From an uncultured bacterium (GTDB lineage: Bacteria; Bacillota; Clostridia; Oscillospirales; Ruminococcaceae): 64,000 bases of DNA. The DNA lies in the NCBI GenBank assembly GCA_905215965.1, contig CAJMSD010000013.1, positions 1 through 64,000 of the forward strand, given 5' to 3'. This document shows, piece after piece, positions 1-10,002 of this stretch; the first letter of the stretch is position 1; each line of letters begins with the position of its first letter. The notes below the pieces were generated by a model. It made no database searches, had not been told where the DNA came from, and was given only the letters and a program-made list of their open reading frames with translations. The position numbers and the translations under genes were made by a program.

Positions 1-73
1 ATTCGGGTTCGAATTGGCTGTCCATTTTTCGGGATGGGTGCAAATTTTTACTGTCCACTTTTTGGGGGACACT
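1..73. mobile_element. Possible end of an IS21-like insertion sequence
   Basis: On the minus strand the sequence just past the stop codon of the large surface protein reads TGTCCCCCAAAAAGTGGACA, which begins with TGTCC and closes with GGACA. A second related copy of the AAAAAxTGGACAG motif follows about 30 bp further on (around positions 17-32). Terminal TGT and several short repeats near the end are typical of IS21-family elements. No transposase lies inside the window, so the assignment is inference from the ends only. Confidence 0.3.
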
Positions 74-3000
74 TTAACTTGATGTTGTAGTCTCTGTTGT
101 TGTCGTTGTGGTAGTTGTAGTAGTCGTAGTGGTAGTAGTAGTTGTTGTTGTTGTCTGCGCTTCTACAACCGCTGTGCCTGTTACTACTTCGTAGTTATCC
201 GCATCATCGGGAGTAAACTGCCATTCCAGCTCATTTTCGCCCTCAACCAGACCGTCTACAAGCTCTGTCAGCCATTCAATGATACCGCTGATTTTGCTCT
301 CATAACCGATTTCGGGAAGTGCATCGCCCTCGATATACTCACCTTCGGGAACGACAGGTGTTACTTCGGGAGTTGCCTTGGCAACTGTTACAGGAATTGT
401 TCTGACAAGTACAGGTGCAGATTCCCAGATTTCATAACCTTCCATATTTGTATAATCGTAGTTTTCACCATCTGTAATTACCATAAAAGCCACATAGCCG
501 TCATTATCGACTGTCGGTACAACAGAGCTGTTAAACCAACTCCAATCACTATCTGACAGCTCACTTTCAGCCAATGTCTGCCCATAGGTCAGTTCACTTG
601 CAGTAGGAATATTCACTTCGGGAGTTGCCTTTGCTACTGTAACCTCAACCTCGATACCCTCGATGATCTCGTAGTTGTCGGTATCTTCAGGTGTGAATGT
701 TACTGTGAATGTATTTGTTCCTGCATTGCCGACATACTGTGTGTTGTCGTCCCATGCAAAGCCCTCGGGGAGTGCTACGTCTGCAAGTGTATCGCCGTAG
801 GTTGCAGTCAGGTCTGTGGGGATTTCGTAGTCGGGAGTTGCCTTTGCAACTTCCACCTCGACCCCGATACCCTCGATGATCTTGTAGTTGTCGATATCTT
901 CAGGTGTGAATGTTACTGTGAATGTATTTGTTCCTGCGTTGCCGACAGACTGTGTGTCGTCGTTCCATGCAAAGCCCTCGGAAAGTGCTACATCTGCAAG
1001 TGTATCACCGTAGGTTGCAGTCAGGTCTGTGGGGATTTCGTAGCTGGGTACTGCCTTTGCAACTTCCACCTCGACCGCGATACCCTTGATCACTTCATAG
1101 TTGTCGGTATCTTCAGGTGTGAATGTTACTGTGAATGTATTTGTTCCTGTATTGCCGACAAACTGTGTGTCGTCGCCCCATGTAAAGCCTTCGGGAAGTG
1201 CTACATCCGCAAGTGTATCACCGTAAGTTGCAGTCAGGTCTGTGGGGATTTCGTAGTCGGGTGTTGCCTTGGCAACTTCAACTTCAACCTCGATACCCTC
1301 GATGATCTCGTAGTTATCAGTATCCGCAGGAGTGAATGTTACTGTGAATGTATTTGTTCCTGCATTGCCGACAGACTGTGTGTCGTCGTCCCATGCAAAG
1401 CCCTCGGGAAGTGCTACATCTGCGAGTGTATCACCGTAAGTTGCAGTCAGGTCTGTGGGGATAACGTAGTCGGGTGTTGCCTTGTTAATCACATATTCTC
1501 CGATGACGCTCACTTCGCCCCATGTCATGATAACTTCGTAGGTGCCTGCATTTGTGGGATAATTGTTTTCTTCGCCGTCAATTGTAATCACAGGAAACTC
1601 GCCTGCATAGGTGGTATCGCTGCAAGTAAAATGCGGTACTGCCATTGGGCTGTCGCCGTAGGTTGCGGTGGAAATGTTCAGTGTGAAGCTCATTTCTACG
1701 TCGCCGCAGATGCAAATATGAGCGATAGTGTCTGTGGTTTCATCTGCGGTGTAAACATGGCTGTGAGTCTCGCTTGCATTTTCCACGTAACCGCAGACAG
1801 AGCAAACCTTATCGTGCGTTCCGTCGCCGTTGTTGCTATATTTGTCTTCGCTGTGGCTGTGGTCGCAGGTGATGGTAAAGGTCTTGGTAACAGTTCCCTT
1901 GAAGTTGCCGATGCCCTGAATGGTCACGGTAGCGGTACCGGGATTCACATTTTCAGCATAGGAAACGGTATAGTCCCTATCTTTCACCAAGGTTTCGCCG
2001 TTCAGAACGACCACAGGATCGGGTGTTTTGGCATTGCCGTCGTAGGTGAACGTGCCGTTTACAGTTACAGTTGCACCTGCGATGCTTGTCGGCTCCACCT
2101 TAACGATGAAGGTCGTTGTCAGATCGGTCACACTGGAATTCTCAACTCCCATCGGGTTATAGGAAACGGTATAGGTGTAGTCACCGGCGTTCAGAGTATC
2201 CAAATAAGTAGCTTTCAGAACAATTTTACCGGATTCGTAATCCACGGAGTAATCGGTGTTTGCTGCAAGGACTTTTTCGCTGCAAACGATGGAGTTTACG
2301 GTGTTACCGTTGAAATCCACAGCAATGTCCTTATCGCTGTTTTCCTTGTAGGTGTAGGTTACTTCGGTATCAACTGCTTTGCTGTCCTCATAAACCACGA
2401 TACCGTCGGAGTTGATGACAGTTACGTTGTCACATTCATCGGTAATGCGAACATAGACAGCAACCTTGTTCTGCGGCTCGATTGAGAAGCTATACTTATC
2501 GTTATTGTTGAAGATTTCCGTCCATCCCTCTGTTGGGATATTGTTCTCGTCCAACGTTGTATCAGAGAGCAGATATTCTACCTTTGCAATACCGCTTCCG
2601 GTGCCATCAGCGGTAATGGTAACATCCACATAGTCCTTACAGAAGATGCCGAAGGTAGTGGTATTCCAGAACTTGTTCCAGCTGTTTTCCTTAATCAGAA
2701 TCGTTCCGGTAGGTGCGGTTATGTCCATGATAGTAAAATCTGCTCCCTCGAAGGAAATGGTGTAGTTGTCTGCGGACAGAGTGCCCAGAGTGATGGCATA
2801 CGTTCCCATATTTTCGCCTTCTTCACGAGTCAGTGCGCCGGTCAGCGCGCTGGCCAGCGTATCACCACCAAGCAGACCTTCTGCCGTGTATGTCAGTGTG
2901 GGATCTTCATCGCCGTAGGTCTTGATTTTCGCATCAGCCGTTACAGTCAAAGGTGCCTTAGCGATGCTAACGGACACGGAATCCTTTGCGCTTTCTTTAT

Positions 3001-6000
3001 GGTTTGCATCACCCTGAACGTAATACCAAACCGTGTAATTGCCTGCATTTGTGCCTTGGGGGATACTTGTGGTATACTCGCCGTTCTCGGTCAGGCTGTA
3101 AACCATCGTTCCGCCTGCCGCTTCACCTACGCTGATGAGATACTGCGATTCGCCCATGTAGGTCAGCGTATTGGGGGTAGGAGCTGCTGTGATTATCGCT
3201 GCTGCCTTTGCGATGGTAAAGTCAACGCTCACGGTCTTGCCGCCCAGCGTAACAGAAGCAGTATAAGCGCCTGCGTTCACGGGTTCGCCGGTAAAGGCTT
3301 CGCCGTCCTTGGTAAGGGTAACGGGAATATCCGTATTTTCCAAAGAGCCGGTCTTAGAAACAATGAGCTCTACACCAGTTCCGTCATAGGTCTTGCCGGT
3401 TGCACTGATAGTAGCGGTGCCAATGGTTGCCTTACACTTAGAGCAGCTTTCGGTGATAACATTGCCGCTTGCGGAGTAGGTCGCGGTGTGAGCCTCGATG
3501 ACGGTATTAACGCACACAGAACACTCGAAGCTGTGTGTGCCATCGCCGTTGTTGGTGGCGGTGGTGTGGGTGCTGTCTTTGTGGTCACAGGGCACGCCGC
3601 AGACGGTGCAGGCGCCGCCCACCCAGTTATGCACCTTGTTCAGTACACTCTCGTCAAAGGTGTACAGGCTGCCGTCCCAAGTGCAGGGCACATTCACGGT
3701 GGTCAACGCGCTGCAGTTCGAAAACGCGTTATATGCAATACTGGTCACGCTGGCGGGGATGGTAACGGTGGTCAGCGCTGTACAGCCAGAGAATACCCAC
3801 ATATCAATGGTCGTCACACCCGCAGGGATGGTCACCGCGGTCAATGCGGTGCAGTCATAGAATGTGTTGGCTTCAATGGTTGTCACACCCGCGGGGATGG
3901 TGATGGTGGTCAGCGCCTCGCAGCTGCCGAACGCCGAACTTCCAATCTTCTGCACACCGTCGGGGATGGTGATAGTAGCAAGATTCTTGCAGCCGTAGAA
4001 TGCTTCTTTGCAAATCTCGGTCACGGTGGAGGGGATGGTGTAAGTCTCTACTTCTATGTTCGGACGGCAGTAAATCAAGGTGGTTTTATCCTTGTCAAAC
4101 AGCACGCCGTGTTCATCAGAGGAATAGTTGAGGTTATCCTCAGCCACGGTGATCTTTGCCGGGCTATACCCAAAAGCACCCTCATCTATGGTGGTCACGG
4201 ACGCAGGAACCGTCACCGATGTGAGATTTTTGCATTCGCTAAACGCCCTATAACCGATGGTTGTAAGTCCCTCGGGCAGGGTGACGCTCTCCAACGCGCA
4301 CCCAAGGAATGCCCAGCCTTCGATGGTTTTTAAGTTAGTCGGGAAGTTCACTGTTTTCAGCGCCGTGCATCCATAGAATGCTTGCTGCGATATGGTCGTA
4401 AGGCTGTCGGGCAGCATTGCAGTGGTGAGTTTCTGGAAACGCCAAAATGCAGCCTCACCAATAGAGGTGATGCCGTCGTTCACCACGATTGTGGTGATCT
4501 GGTCTACATATTCTTCCCAGGGACGGTTATTGTAATTATCGAACTGGTCCGCCATAGCACCGGTACCGCTGATGGTCAGCGTTCCGTTCGCGTAAGTCCA
4601 AATAACATTCTGCTCATTGCCTTCCTCACCACAGTAGCCGCCGATCACTCCGCAGCCGGTGCAAGCACCGTCGGTGAAGGTGTGGCGTTCGGTGAAGGGA
4701 TTTCCGCAGGAAGAACAGGTATAGCTGTGTGTGCCGTCGGCATTGACGGTGTAGCCAGCTGCATCGGGGCTGTGACCGCCCACTTCGCCGTAGCTTGCGC
4801 CGCAATGCTGGCACTCAGCCTGTTCGGTGCAGGTGGCGGTGCCGCCACTATGTGCTTCATTATACACTTCCACATAACCACACTCGGTGCAGGTCGCCTT
4901 ATGGGTGCCGTCGCCGTTGTCGGTGTAGGTGTAGGTTGCACTATCACTATGCGCCTTCGTGTCCTTGGGGATGGGATAATGGACGTCCTGCATCCAGTGA
5001 TCACCCAGCTGGGTGGCAATCGTGTTGTTCCTGAGCTCTTCCACGGTTACACTTGTGATCTCTACGTTATCACTCCCGGGTTTCAGATTCGAATCGCTGT
5101 GTACAGCCTCAAGACCGTCATCACCGAGGTAATAGCAATTCTTGATTGCATTAACACTCCGAAGCGTGCCAAATGCGCCAAGAAACGCCTGATCGGTCAG
5201 ATTCTCACCGCGCTCAAACCTACCTGCAAACAGGCAGTTTTCAAGGGTAGTCTGTGCATTCGTGTTGGAGAAGCTCAGGAAACCGCCCATATAGATGGTT
5301 GCGGTGTTATTATAGCTGTTCTTTGCGTAATTGGTCTTGATGGTGCCGTAGGCGCCGCAGTTGCGGATGGTCACTTCACTGGTGTTCTCCTGAATCTTAC
5401 CGATAAAGCCGCCCGCGCCGGAGTCCACACGGTACTCGCCTGCATCAAAGGTGCCGTACCAGGCGCATTGTTCAATCAGGCTCTGGTGGTTTGCGTATCC
5501 CACAAATCCGCCGATCATACCGATGCCATGGGCCTTCGCGGTGACATTCACGAAGGAGGTGATATTCTGAATGTTCGCGCCGTTGCGCTCAAGGTCAGTT
5601 TCACCATTCACACCGCAAATCGAGCCGATGACACCGCCAACGTAGTCAACCTCGGTGTTCACGACAACATTGCCGTAGATGGTGAAGTTCTTGACCGTAC
5701 CCGTTCTGACCTCACCGAAGAAGCCAACGCCGTTTTCGGAACCTTCCACGTTCAGACCTCTGATGGTGTAGTTCTGTCCGTCAAAGACACCGCGGAAATT
5801 GTTGTTCTCCTCGCCGGTCGCGCCGATGGGTGTCCAGGGCTTGTTTTCAAGGTCGATATGCGCTGTCAGAACGCCCTTGATCTCTCTGTTGCCCTTTACA
5901 TTGACCTGCTGTGCAAACCAGAAGAGCTTGCCTGCATTGTCAATCTCATAGTAGCCCGCTGCGTTTAAGGTCGCAGGCTCATAGCAGCCGTTGGGACAGA

Positions 6001-8224
6001 AGCCGTTTTCACATTCCACGGAGGAATCGTGGTTGGTGGTGTCCACTGCGCCATAGCTTGCGCCGCAGGATTCGCAGACTGCCAGAGTGGTGCAGGTCGC
6101 CGTGCCGCCGGTGTGGGCGCAGTCTTCGCCGCAGGCGGTGCACTTGCTGTTTACGTAGCTATGGGCAAACTTTACTTCCTTCCATGTGAAGCCGGCCCAT
6201 TCAACATTTGTACCTGCCGCCGCGGGCAGAGTTTCGGCGTTTTCCTGTCCGCAGTTCAGCGTGAGGGTAATGCCCGAAGAAAGGGCTTCACCTGCAAACA
6301 GATTTACATTTACTTTTGTGATAACAGAGCCTAATGTGATGTTTTCAAGCTTCGTACACTCTGCGAAAGCCTCATTTGTTAATTCTGTCACTCCAGGCAA
6401 TGTGATAGAAACCAGTTCGGAGCAACCTTTGAAAACATTAATACCCATACTGGTCGCTGCAGGAGCACTTACCGAAACAAGACTTGTGCAACGAGTGAAG
6501 AGCTGCTGGCTTAGATTCTGAAGTTTAGGCAAATCTACGGTCCGGAGTTGTTCGCAATGCCCAAACACAATAACTCCCGCTGTTTCTAACGAAGGCAGAG
6601 AAACTTCTGTAAGGGCGGTACTGTGGAGTGCTGCAAATCCAGCCTCTTTCAGCAACGGCATATCAATGGAGGTGATCGCTGTGCCTTGCAAGCCCCAATC
6701 TCCTATAGACTGCACCTTTGGAGCGGTGATGGAAGTCAGATTCGAGCAGTCCAAGAACGCCTGAGCACCAATTTCCGTTACATCGGGGAGATTGACGGAT
6801 GCCAGTTGGGTAACTTCTTCATGCGATACTATTTCTACGTTGTTTTCATCCCACTGTGCATTACGAGGGCCAAAAGCAACACCGTCCCAGTTGGTAGTAC
6901 CGGGAATCGAAGTCACGCCCTTGAGGGTGAGGTGAATGCTGCCGTCGGCAACGCCCTCGGTGTCGCAGATGGCACGGCGGATGGCGGTGATCATCCCGGC
7001 TTCTGCATCGGCAGGGAGCTCCACCGTAAAGGTTCTGCTGCCGGTTTCCAGAATTGCGGTTACTGCCTGATTCAGCGTTGCTGCATCGGCTGCATAGTAG
7101 GTGTTCGTGCCATCGGTGACGATTGCGACCACGGTCATGTCAGCGCCGCAGACACACTTGCCGGTGGTAACATCCAAGGTGTGAGCGCCCAGCTCGCCGT
7201 AGCTTGCACCGCAGTTTTCGCAGACTGCCAGAGTGGTGCAGGTCGCCGTGCCGCCGGAGTGTTCGCCCTCGCAGGTTCCATCTTCCTTGAGCAGACCGCC
7301 CAGCGCGCCGTATTTTACGACCTTATCCGTCGTGGTGGCATCCAATCCGGTATAACAGCAGATGGTGCTGTTCTTTACCGAACCACCATCGCCGCAGTTA
7401 ATGCTGCCGGTAGCGTAAGTGTCACCGGATTCATCTCCCAAATATCCGATATAATCAGAATACGGGTTATATCTAAAGGTGTGAACCTCAGAATCTGAGA
7501 TGATCACAATAGGGATCGTATCCGACCAATCAAGCAAACTCCAAGCGTTGCCGATACCGGGAGCAGAAGTCCATTTATCACCAGCGCCATAGGCATATAC
7601 GACTGCGTTTGTAATATTGATTGTTCCGCAGGTGCCTTCGCCTGCTGCACCAATGGCTGAAGCGTAAAAGTTGTTCGTATACGCATATACCGTGACATTC
7701 GAAATGTTAATGTTACCGGCATTATAACTCTCGTTGTTGTCGTAGTCGTACTTTCCGCCAATGGCTGCGGCAAGAGTACCGTGAGCACGAAGAATATTAT
7801 CCGTCCCGTTTGAGGTAATATTTACTGTTCCGCCCTCTGCTACGAAAATACCACCACATGGTGCATACCAAGATTCTGTTTTTGAAGTGCTTATGGTATT
7901 GTCGCCCAGCACAAATATGGTTGCATTGCTGCCGGATGCGACATCAATAGAACTGCCCTCACCAACCATAATGCTTGCATTATTCAGAACAATCGTCGGA
8001 TTTCCGCTTTCGACCTTGATTCCGTAGCTACCGGAGCCGGTGAAAGTATATTCACCGCTGTCGCTGATGACATAAGTTCCCGTCAGCGTGGAAAGGTCGA
8101 TGGCAGATTCCGTGGTTTCCGCCGCATTCGCTGTGAGCACATTCATCGGCAGCATAGATACTACCATCATAATACTGAGCACAAGGCTGAGCATGCGGTT
8201 TGTAAATTGCATTTTTGTTTTCAT
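74..8224 (-). CDS. Giant secreted multidomain repeat protein, C-terminus probably truncated
   Basis: A 2716-residue secreted protein. Residues 1-35 are a signal peptide ending NAA. Then come a beta-strand-rich carbohydrate-binding-like region (about 36-300), BspA-type leucine-rich repeats (about 480-650 and 1270-1500), a GLUG-like stretch (about 780-1000), several cysteine modules of the form ATCTxxAxCxxCGASYG, MBG-type Ig-like domains (from about 1640), four 71-residue repeats (about 2250-2530) and a run of some twenty threonines. Such proteins are surface adhesins in gut Firmicutes. The threonine run is normally a linker to an LPXTG anchor or dockerin, but here translation stops immediately after it, beside an IS-like sequence, so truncation is likely. 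The start overlaps the stop of the upstream tetR-like gene by 4 bp (ATGA), so the two are cotranscribed. Adhesion is family inference; no ligand can be named. Confidence 0.85.
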   Translation of the reverse strand: MKTKMQFTNRMLSLVLSIMMVVSMLPMNVLTANAAETTESAIDLSTLTGTYVISDSGEYTFTGSGSYGIKVESGNPTIVLNNASIMVGEGSSIDVASGSNATIFVLGDNTISTSKTESWYAPCGGIFVAEGGTVNITSNGTDNILRAHGTLAAAIGGKYDYDNNESYNAGNINISNVTVYAYTNNFYASAIGAAGEGTCGTINITNAVVYAYGAGDKWTSAPGIGNAWSLLDWSDTIPIVIISDSEVHTFRYNPYSDYIGYLGDESGDTYATGSINCGDGGSVKNSTICCYTGLDATTTDKVVKYGALGGLLKEDGTCEGEHSGGTATCTTLAVCENCGASYGELGAHTLDVTTGKCVCGADMTVVAIVTDGTNTYYAADAATLNQAVTAILETGSRTFTVELPADAEAGMITAIRRAICDTEGVADGSIHLTLKGVTSIPGTTNWDGVAFGPRNAQWDENNVEIVSHEEVTQLASVNLPDVTEIGAQAFLDCSNLTSITAPKVQSIGDWGLQGTAITSIDMPLLKEAGFAALHSTALTEVSLPSLETAGVIVFGHCEQLRTVDLPKLQNLSQQLFTRCTSLVSVSAPAATSMGINVFKGCSELVSITLPGVTELTNEAFAECTKLENITLGSVITKVNVNLFAGEALSSGITLTLNCGQENAETLPAAAGTNVEWAGFTWKEVKFAHSYVNSKCTACGEDCAHTGGTATCTTLAVCESCGASYGAVDTTNHDSSVECENGFCPNGCYEPATLNAAGYYEIDNAGKLFWFAQQVNVKGNREIKGVLTAHIDLENKPWTPIGATGEENNNFRGVFDGQNYTIRGLNVEGSENGVGFFGEVRTGTVKNFTIYGNVVVNTEVDYVGGVIGSICGVNGETDLERNGANIQNITSFVNVTAKAHGIGMIGGFVGYANHQSLIEQCAWYGTFDAGEYRVDSGAGGFIGKIQENTSEVTIRNCGAYGTIKTNYAKNSYNNTATIYMGGFLSFSNTNAQTTLENCLFAGRFERGENLTDQAFLGAFGTLRSVNAIKNCYYLGDDGLEAVHSDSNLKPGSDNVEITSVTVEELRNNTIATQLGDHWMQDVHYPIPKDTKAHSDSATYTYTDNGDGTHKATCTECGYVEVYNEAHSGGTATCTEQAECQHCGASYGEVGGHSPDAAGYTVNADGTHSYTCSSCGNPFTERHTFTDGACTGCGVIGGYCGEEGNEQNVIWTYANGTLTISGTGAMADQFDNYNNRPWEEYVDQITTIVVNDGITSIGEAAFWRFQKLTTAMLPDSLTTISQQAFYGCTALKTVNFPTNLKTIEGWAFLGCALESVTLPEGLTTIGYRAFSECKNLTSVTVPASVTTIDEGAFGYSPAKITVAEDNLNYSSDEHGVLFDKDKTTLIYCRPNIEVETYTIPSTVTEICKEAFYGCKNLATITIPDGVQKIGSSAFGSCEALTTITIPAGVTTIEANTFYDCTALTAVTIPAGVTTIDMWVFSGCTALTTVTIPASVTSIAYNAFSNCSALTTVNVPCTWDGSLYTFDESVLNKVHNWVGGACTVCGVPCDHKDSTHTTATNNGDGTHSFECSVCVNTVIEAHTATYSASGNVITESCSKCKATIGTATISATGKTYDGTGVELIVSKTGSLENTDIPVTLTKDGEAFTGEPVNAGAYTASVTLGGKTVSVDFTIAKAAAIITAAPTPNTLTYMGESQYLISVGEAAGGTMVYSLTENGEYTTSIPQGTNAGNYTVWYYVQGDANHKESAKDSVSVSIAKAPLTVTADAKIKTYGDEDPTLTYTAEGLLGGDTLASALTGALTREEGENMGTYAITLGTLSADNYTISFEGADFTIMDITAPTGTILIKENSWNKFWNTTTFGIFCKDYVDVTITADGTGSGIAKVEYLLSDTTLDENNIPTEGWTEIFNNNDKYSFSIEPQNKVAVYVRITDECDNVTVINSDGIVVYEDSKAVDTEVTYTYKENSDKDIAVDFNGNTVNSIVCSEKVLAANTDYSVDYESGKIVLKATYLDTLNAGDYTYTVSYNPMGVENSSVTDLTTTFIVKVEPTSIAGATVTVNGTFTYDGNAKTPDPVVVLNGETLVKDRDYTVSYAENVNPGTATVTIQGIGNFKGTVTKTFTITCDHSHSEDKYSNNGDGTHDKVCSVCGYVENASETHSHVYTADETTDTIAHICICGDVEMSFTLNISTATYGDSPMAVPHFTCSDTTYAGEFPVITIDGEENNYPTNAGTYEVIMTWGEVSVIGEYVINKATPDYVIPTDLTATYGDTLADVALPEGFAWDDDTQSVGNAGTNTFTVTFTPADTDNYEIIEGIEVEVEVAKATPDYEIPTDLTATYGDTLADVALPEGFTWGDDTQFVGNTGTNTFTVTFTPEDTDNYEVIKGIAVEVEVAKAVPSYEIPTDLTATYGDTLADVALSEGFAWNDDTQSVGNAGTNTFTVTFTPEDIDNYKIIEGIGVEVEVAKATPDYEIPTDLTATYGDTLADVALPEGFAWDDNTQYVGNAGTNTFTVTFTPEDTDNYEIIEGIEVEVTVAKATPEVNIPTASELTYGQTLAESELSDSDWSWFNSSVVPTVDNDGYVAFMVITDGENYDYTNMEGYEIWESAPVLVRTIPVTVAKATPEVTPVVPEGEYIEGDALPEIGYESKISGIIEWLTELVDGLVEGENELEWQFTPDDADNYEVVTGTAVVEAQTTTTTTTTTTTTTTTTTTTTETTTSS
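624..1475 (-). repeat. Four tandem 213-bp coding repeats
   Basis: Units begin at 624, 837, 1050 and 1263 and encode 71 residues each, starting YEIPTDLTATYGDTLADVAL or close variants and ending in VEVAKATPD. The copies differ at scattered bases. They are in frame, so copy-number change by slippage or recombination would keep the protein open. Confidence 0.85.
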
Positions 8225-8931
8225 GTCAGTACCTCCTTTTTCGATTTGCCTTTTTGCGATTTTGCGATCATTTTCTGTCGTGTCGCTTCCACCGCCTGCC
8301 AGTTGACAGCGGTGATATAGTCCTTGAAGTCGGAGAGGATTTTCCTTCCGAAGCTTCTGTAGTCCATTGCGATGATCTTCTCAATCTTCTGATTTCGCAG
8401 GGCTTCGGGAACATTGTACAATCTCAATGCCGCATCCAGTCCGCAGGCAACACGCATATCAAGGCTGACGCCCTCCTGTCCTGCCGATGAGAACATACCA
8501 TATTCTATGGCAGAGTACAGGTTCTCCATAACCATATATTGTTCCTCGGTCCAATCGGGATTGAACTCTTTGAAGATCTGCTGGGTTTTCTTTGTGTCAT
8601 TTTCCCGGATGACCGCAAGGGGCATCGGGTGAGTGTAAGCGGAAATAAAAATGTTACGCATGGCATTGCTTTCCTCTGCAATTGCCGCATTTGTGGCAAA
8701 TTCAATGCACAGCGCAAGCAGTGGTGACTTGTCCTCGTGTTCGAGCACTTCGATCATGCGCCACTGAAAATCGCAGAGTTCCTTGACAAATTCGGTGAGA
8801 ACGTGTTCTCTCTGCGGATAATGAAACGTCAGATTGCCGGGGCTGATATTCAGTATTTCACAGACTTCCTTGTTGCTGGTATCTGTAAATCCCTTTTCAA
8901 TATATAGTTTAGATGCTATCTGAACGATCAT
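8221..8931 (-). CDS. TetR/AcrR-like transcriptional regulator
   Basis: 236 residues from the first in-frame ATG. The N-terminus is a TetR helix-turn-helix (NKEVCEILNISPGNLTFHYP, residues about 20-39) with the usual GNLxxHY recognition helix; the rest is a helical ligand-binding domain I cannot match to a ligand. The stop overlaps the ATG of the giant surface-protein gene, so this regulator probably controls its own operon. Start choice is odd: a strong AAGGAGGGG (8974-8982) lies 42 bp upstream of the ATG, and the frame between them reads IARGTKNRPTKE, a normal TetR N-terminus, but with ATC (8965-8967) where ATG is expected. Either an ATC start or coupling to a 19-codon upstream ORF (ATG at 8985-8987) ending at the ATG would explain this. 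Confidence 0.75.
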   Translation of the reverse strand: MIVQIASKLYIEKGFTDTSNKEVCEILNISPGNLTFHYPQREHVLTEFVKELCDFQWRMIEVLEHEDKSPLLALCIEFATNAAIAEESNAMRNIFISAYTHPMPLAVIRENDTKKTQQIFKEFNPDWTEEQYMVMENLYSAIEYGMFSSAGQEGVSLDMRVACGLDAALRLYNVPEALRNQKIEKIIAMDYRSFGRKILSDFKDYITAVNWQAVEATRQKMIAKSQKGKSKKEVLT

Positions 8932-9020
8932 CTCTTTTGTTGGTCGGTTTTTGGTTCCTCTGGCGATGACGATCCCCTCCTTGTCATTGTATAAAGCTGT
9001 GTTTTACTAATCTTTCCTTT

Positions 9021-9049
9021 ATTATACACGATATGGCGCGATTTGTCAA
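9021..9049 (-). promoter_or_regulatory. Promoter of the tetR-like/surface protein operon
   Basis: On the minus strand, TTGACA (9044-9049) and TATAAT (9021-9026) are separated by 17 bp, a consensus sigma-A promoter, with the start near 9014. It precedes the AAGGAGGGG of the TetR-like gene. Confidence 0.75.
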
Positions 9050-9093
9050 TAGTACCGCCACTATTCTAAAACGTTTTCGGAGATATTTTTTGA

Positions 9094-9126
9094 AAAAACA
9101 AAACCACCGACGGGGTGTCAGTGGTT
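9094..9126 (-). terminator. Rho-independent terminator of the HhH gene
   Basis: Arms AACCAC (9121-9126 read on the minus strand) and GTGGTT (9102-9107) enclose a C-rich loop and are followed on the minus strand by TTGTTTTTTC. Confidence 0.55.
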
Positions 9127-9136
9127 CTGATCGTGT

Positions 9137-9367
9137 TCAGTATATGCCTAAATGCTTTTCAATCACCGCCATAATCTCATCCAGCCGTTTTTCACCAACG
9201 CCTTTGATACTGCCAATTTCTGTTCTCAGCTCACCAAGATCAAGTGTCGGAGCTTCTGCATCTGCCATGACGTTGTGGTAATAATTCGTAAGGAAGTTCT
9301 GCATCTCCTCACGAGTCATTCCTTTAATTTTCTTGTATGTAGCCCTATCCAGCGTTTTCTGTTCCAT
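9137..9367 (-). CDS. Small helix-hairpin-helix protein
   Basis: 76 residues. The C-terminal half carries a helix-hairpin-helix signature, IGSIKGVGEKRLDEIM, of the type used for non-specific DNA backbone contacts. The N-terminal half is helical and charged. A GGAGAGG-like Shine-Dalgarno lies upstream of the ATG and TATAAT-like sequence further up. It sits between the TetR operon and the hsdS cassette and has no obvious partner; a role in DNA binding is inference from the motif. Confidence 0.6.
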   Translation of the reverse strand: MEQKTLDRATYKKIKGMTREEMQNFLTNYYHNVMADAEAPTLDLGELRTEIGSIKGVGEKRLDEIMAVIEKHLGIY

Positions 9368-9447
9368 ATCGAACCTCTCCTTCGTATACGTTATATTAAA
9401 TTATAGCACAAAATCCAATATATTTCAATAATTGAGAGCCGTTTTCA

Positions 9448-9533
9448 GCTTCCCGTAATCTCCCTTATGCCTTCTGTGAGCAAATCGGCAAGGAAATTCG
9501 GGATATTTCGGAGGAAGTGCCGTTTGAGATTCC
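9448..9533. repeat. Inverted repeat A, left copy (86 bp)
   Basis: Starts gcttcccgtaatctccctta and ends gtttgagattcc. The reverse complement lies at 13,014-13,099 with the same length and only a few mismatches. It encodes SRNLPYAFCEQ...VPFEIP just before the first recognition domain in both hsdS copies, the position needed to swap everything downstream of it. Confidence 0.9.
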
Positions 9534-10002
9534 AGCAAGTTGGGTGTGGGTTCGCCATAACGATTTATTTGAAATATCTGGTGGTTCTCAACCGCCTAAA
9601 TCTAAGTTTAAGAGTGAACCGCAAGAAGGTTATATTAGGCTTTATCAAATAAGAGATTATGGTAAATCACCTGTTCCTGTATATATACCTATCTCAACTG
9701 CTTCAAAAACCACTCAAAAGGGCGATATTCTTCTTGCGAGATATGGGGCTTCTCTTGGAAAAGTATTCTGGGCGGAAGATGGAGCATACAATGTCGCTAT
9801 GGCAAAGGTTATTTCGTTATTTAACGAGTTCGAAATAGACAGAAACTATTTGTTCTTGTTTTACCATTCTTCAATATATCAGAATGTTATATTTGGTAAT
9901 TCTCGCAGTGCTCAAGCTGGTTTCAATAAAGAAGACCTCAGCCAACTACTGTTTCCTATTCCACCTTTGAGTGAGCAAAAACGTATCGCAGATAAGTATT
10001 TT

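Noticed and set aside
1631..7498. Long plus-strand reading frames opposite the giant surface protein gene (for example 1631-2485, 2999-4333, 4382-5968)
   Set aside because: They are the antisense of a repetitive, GC-biased coding frame; products are low-complexity and cysteine/histidine rich with no ribosome sites, while the minus-strand protein has clear domains and a signal peptide.
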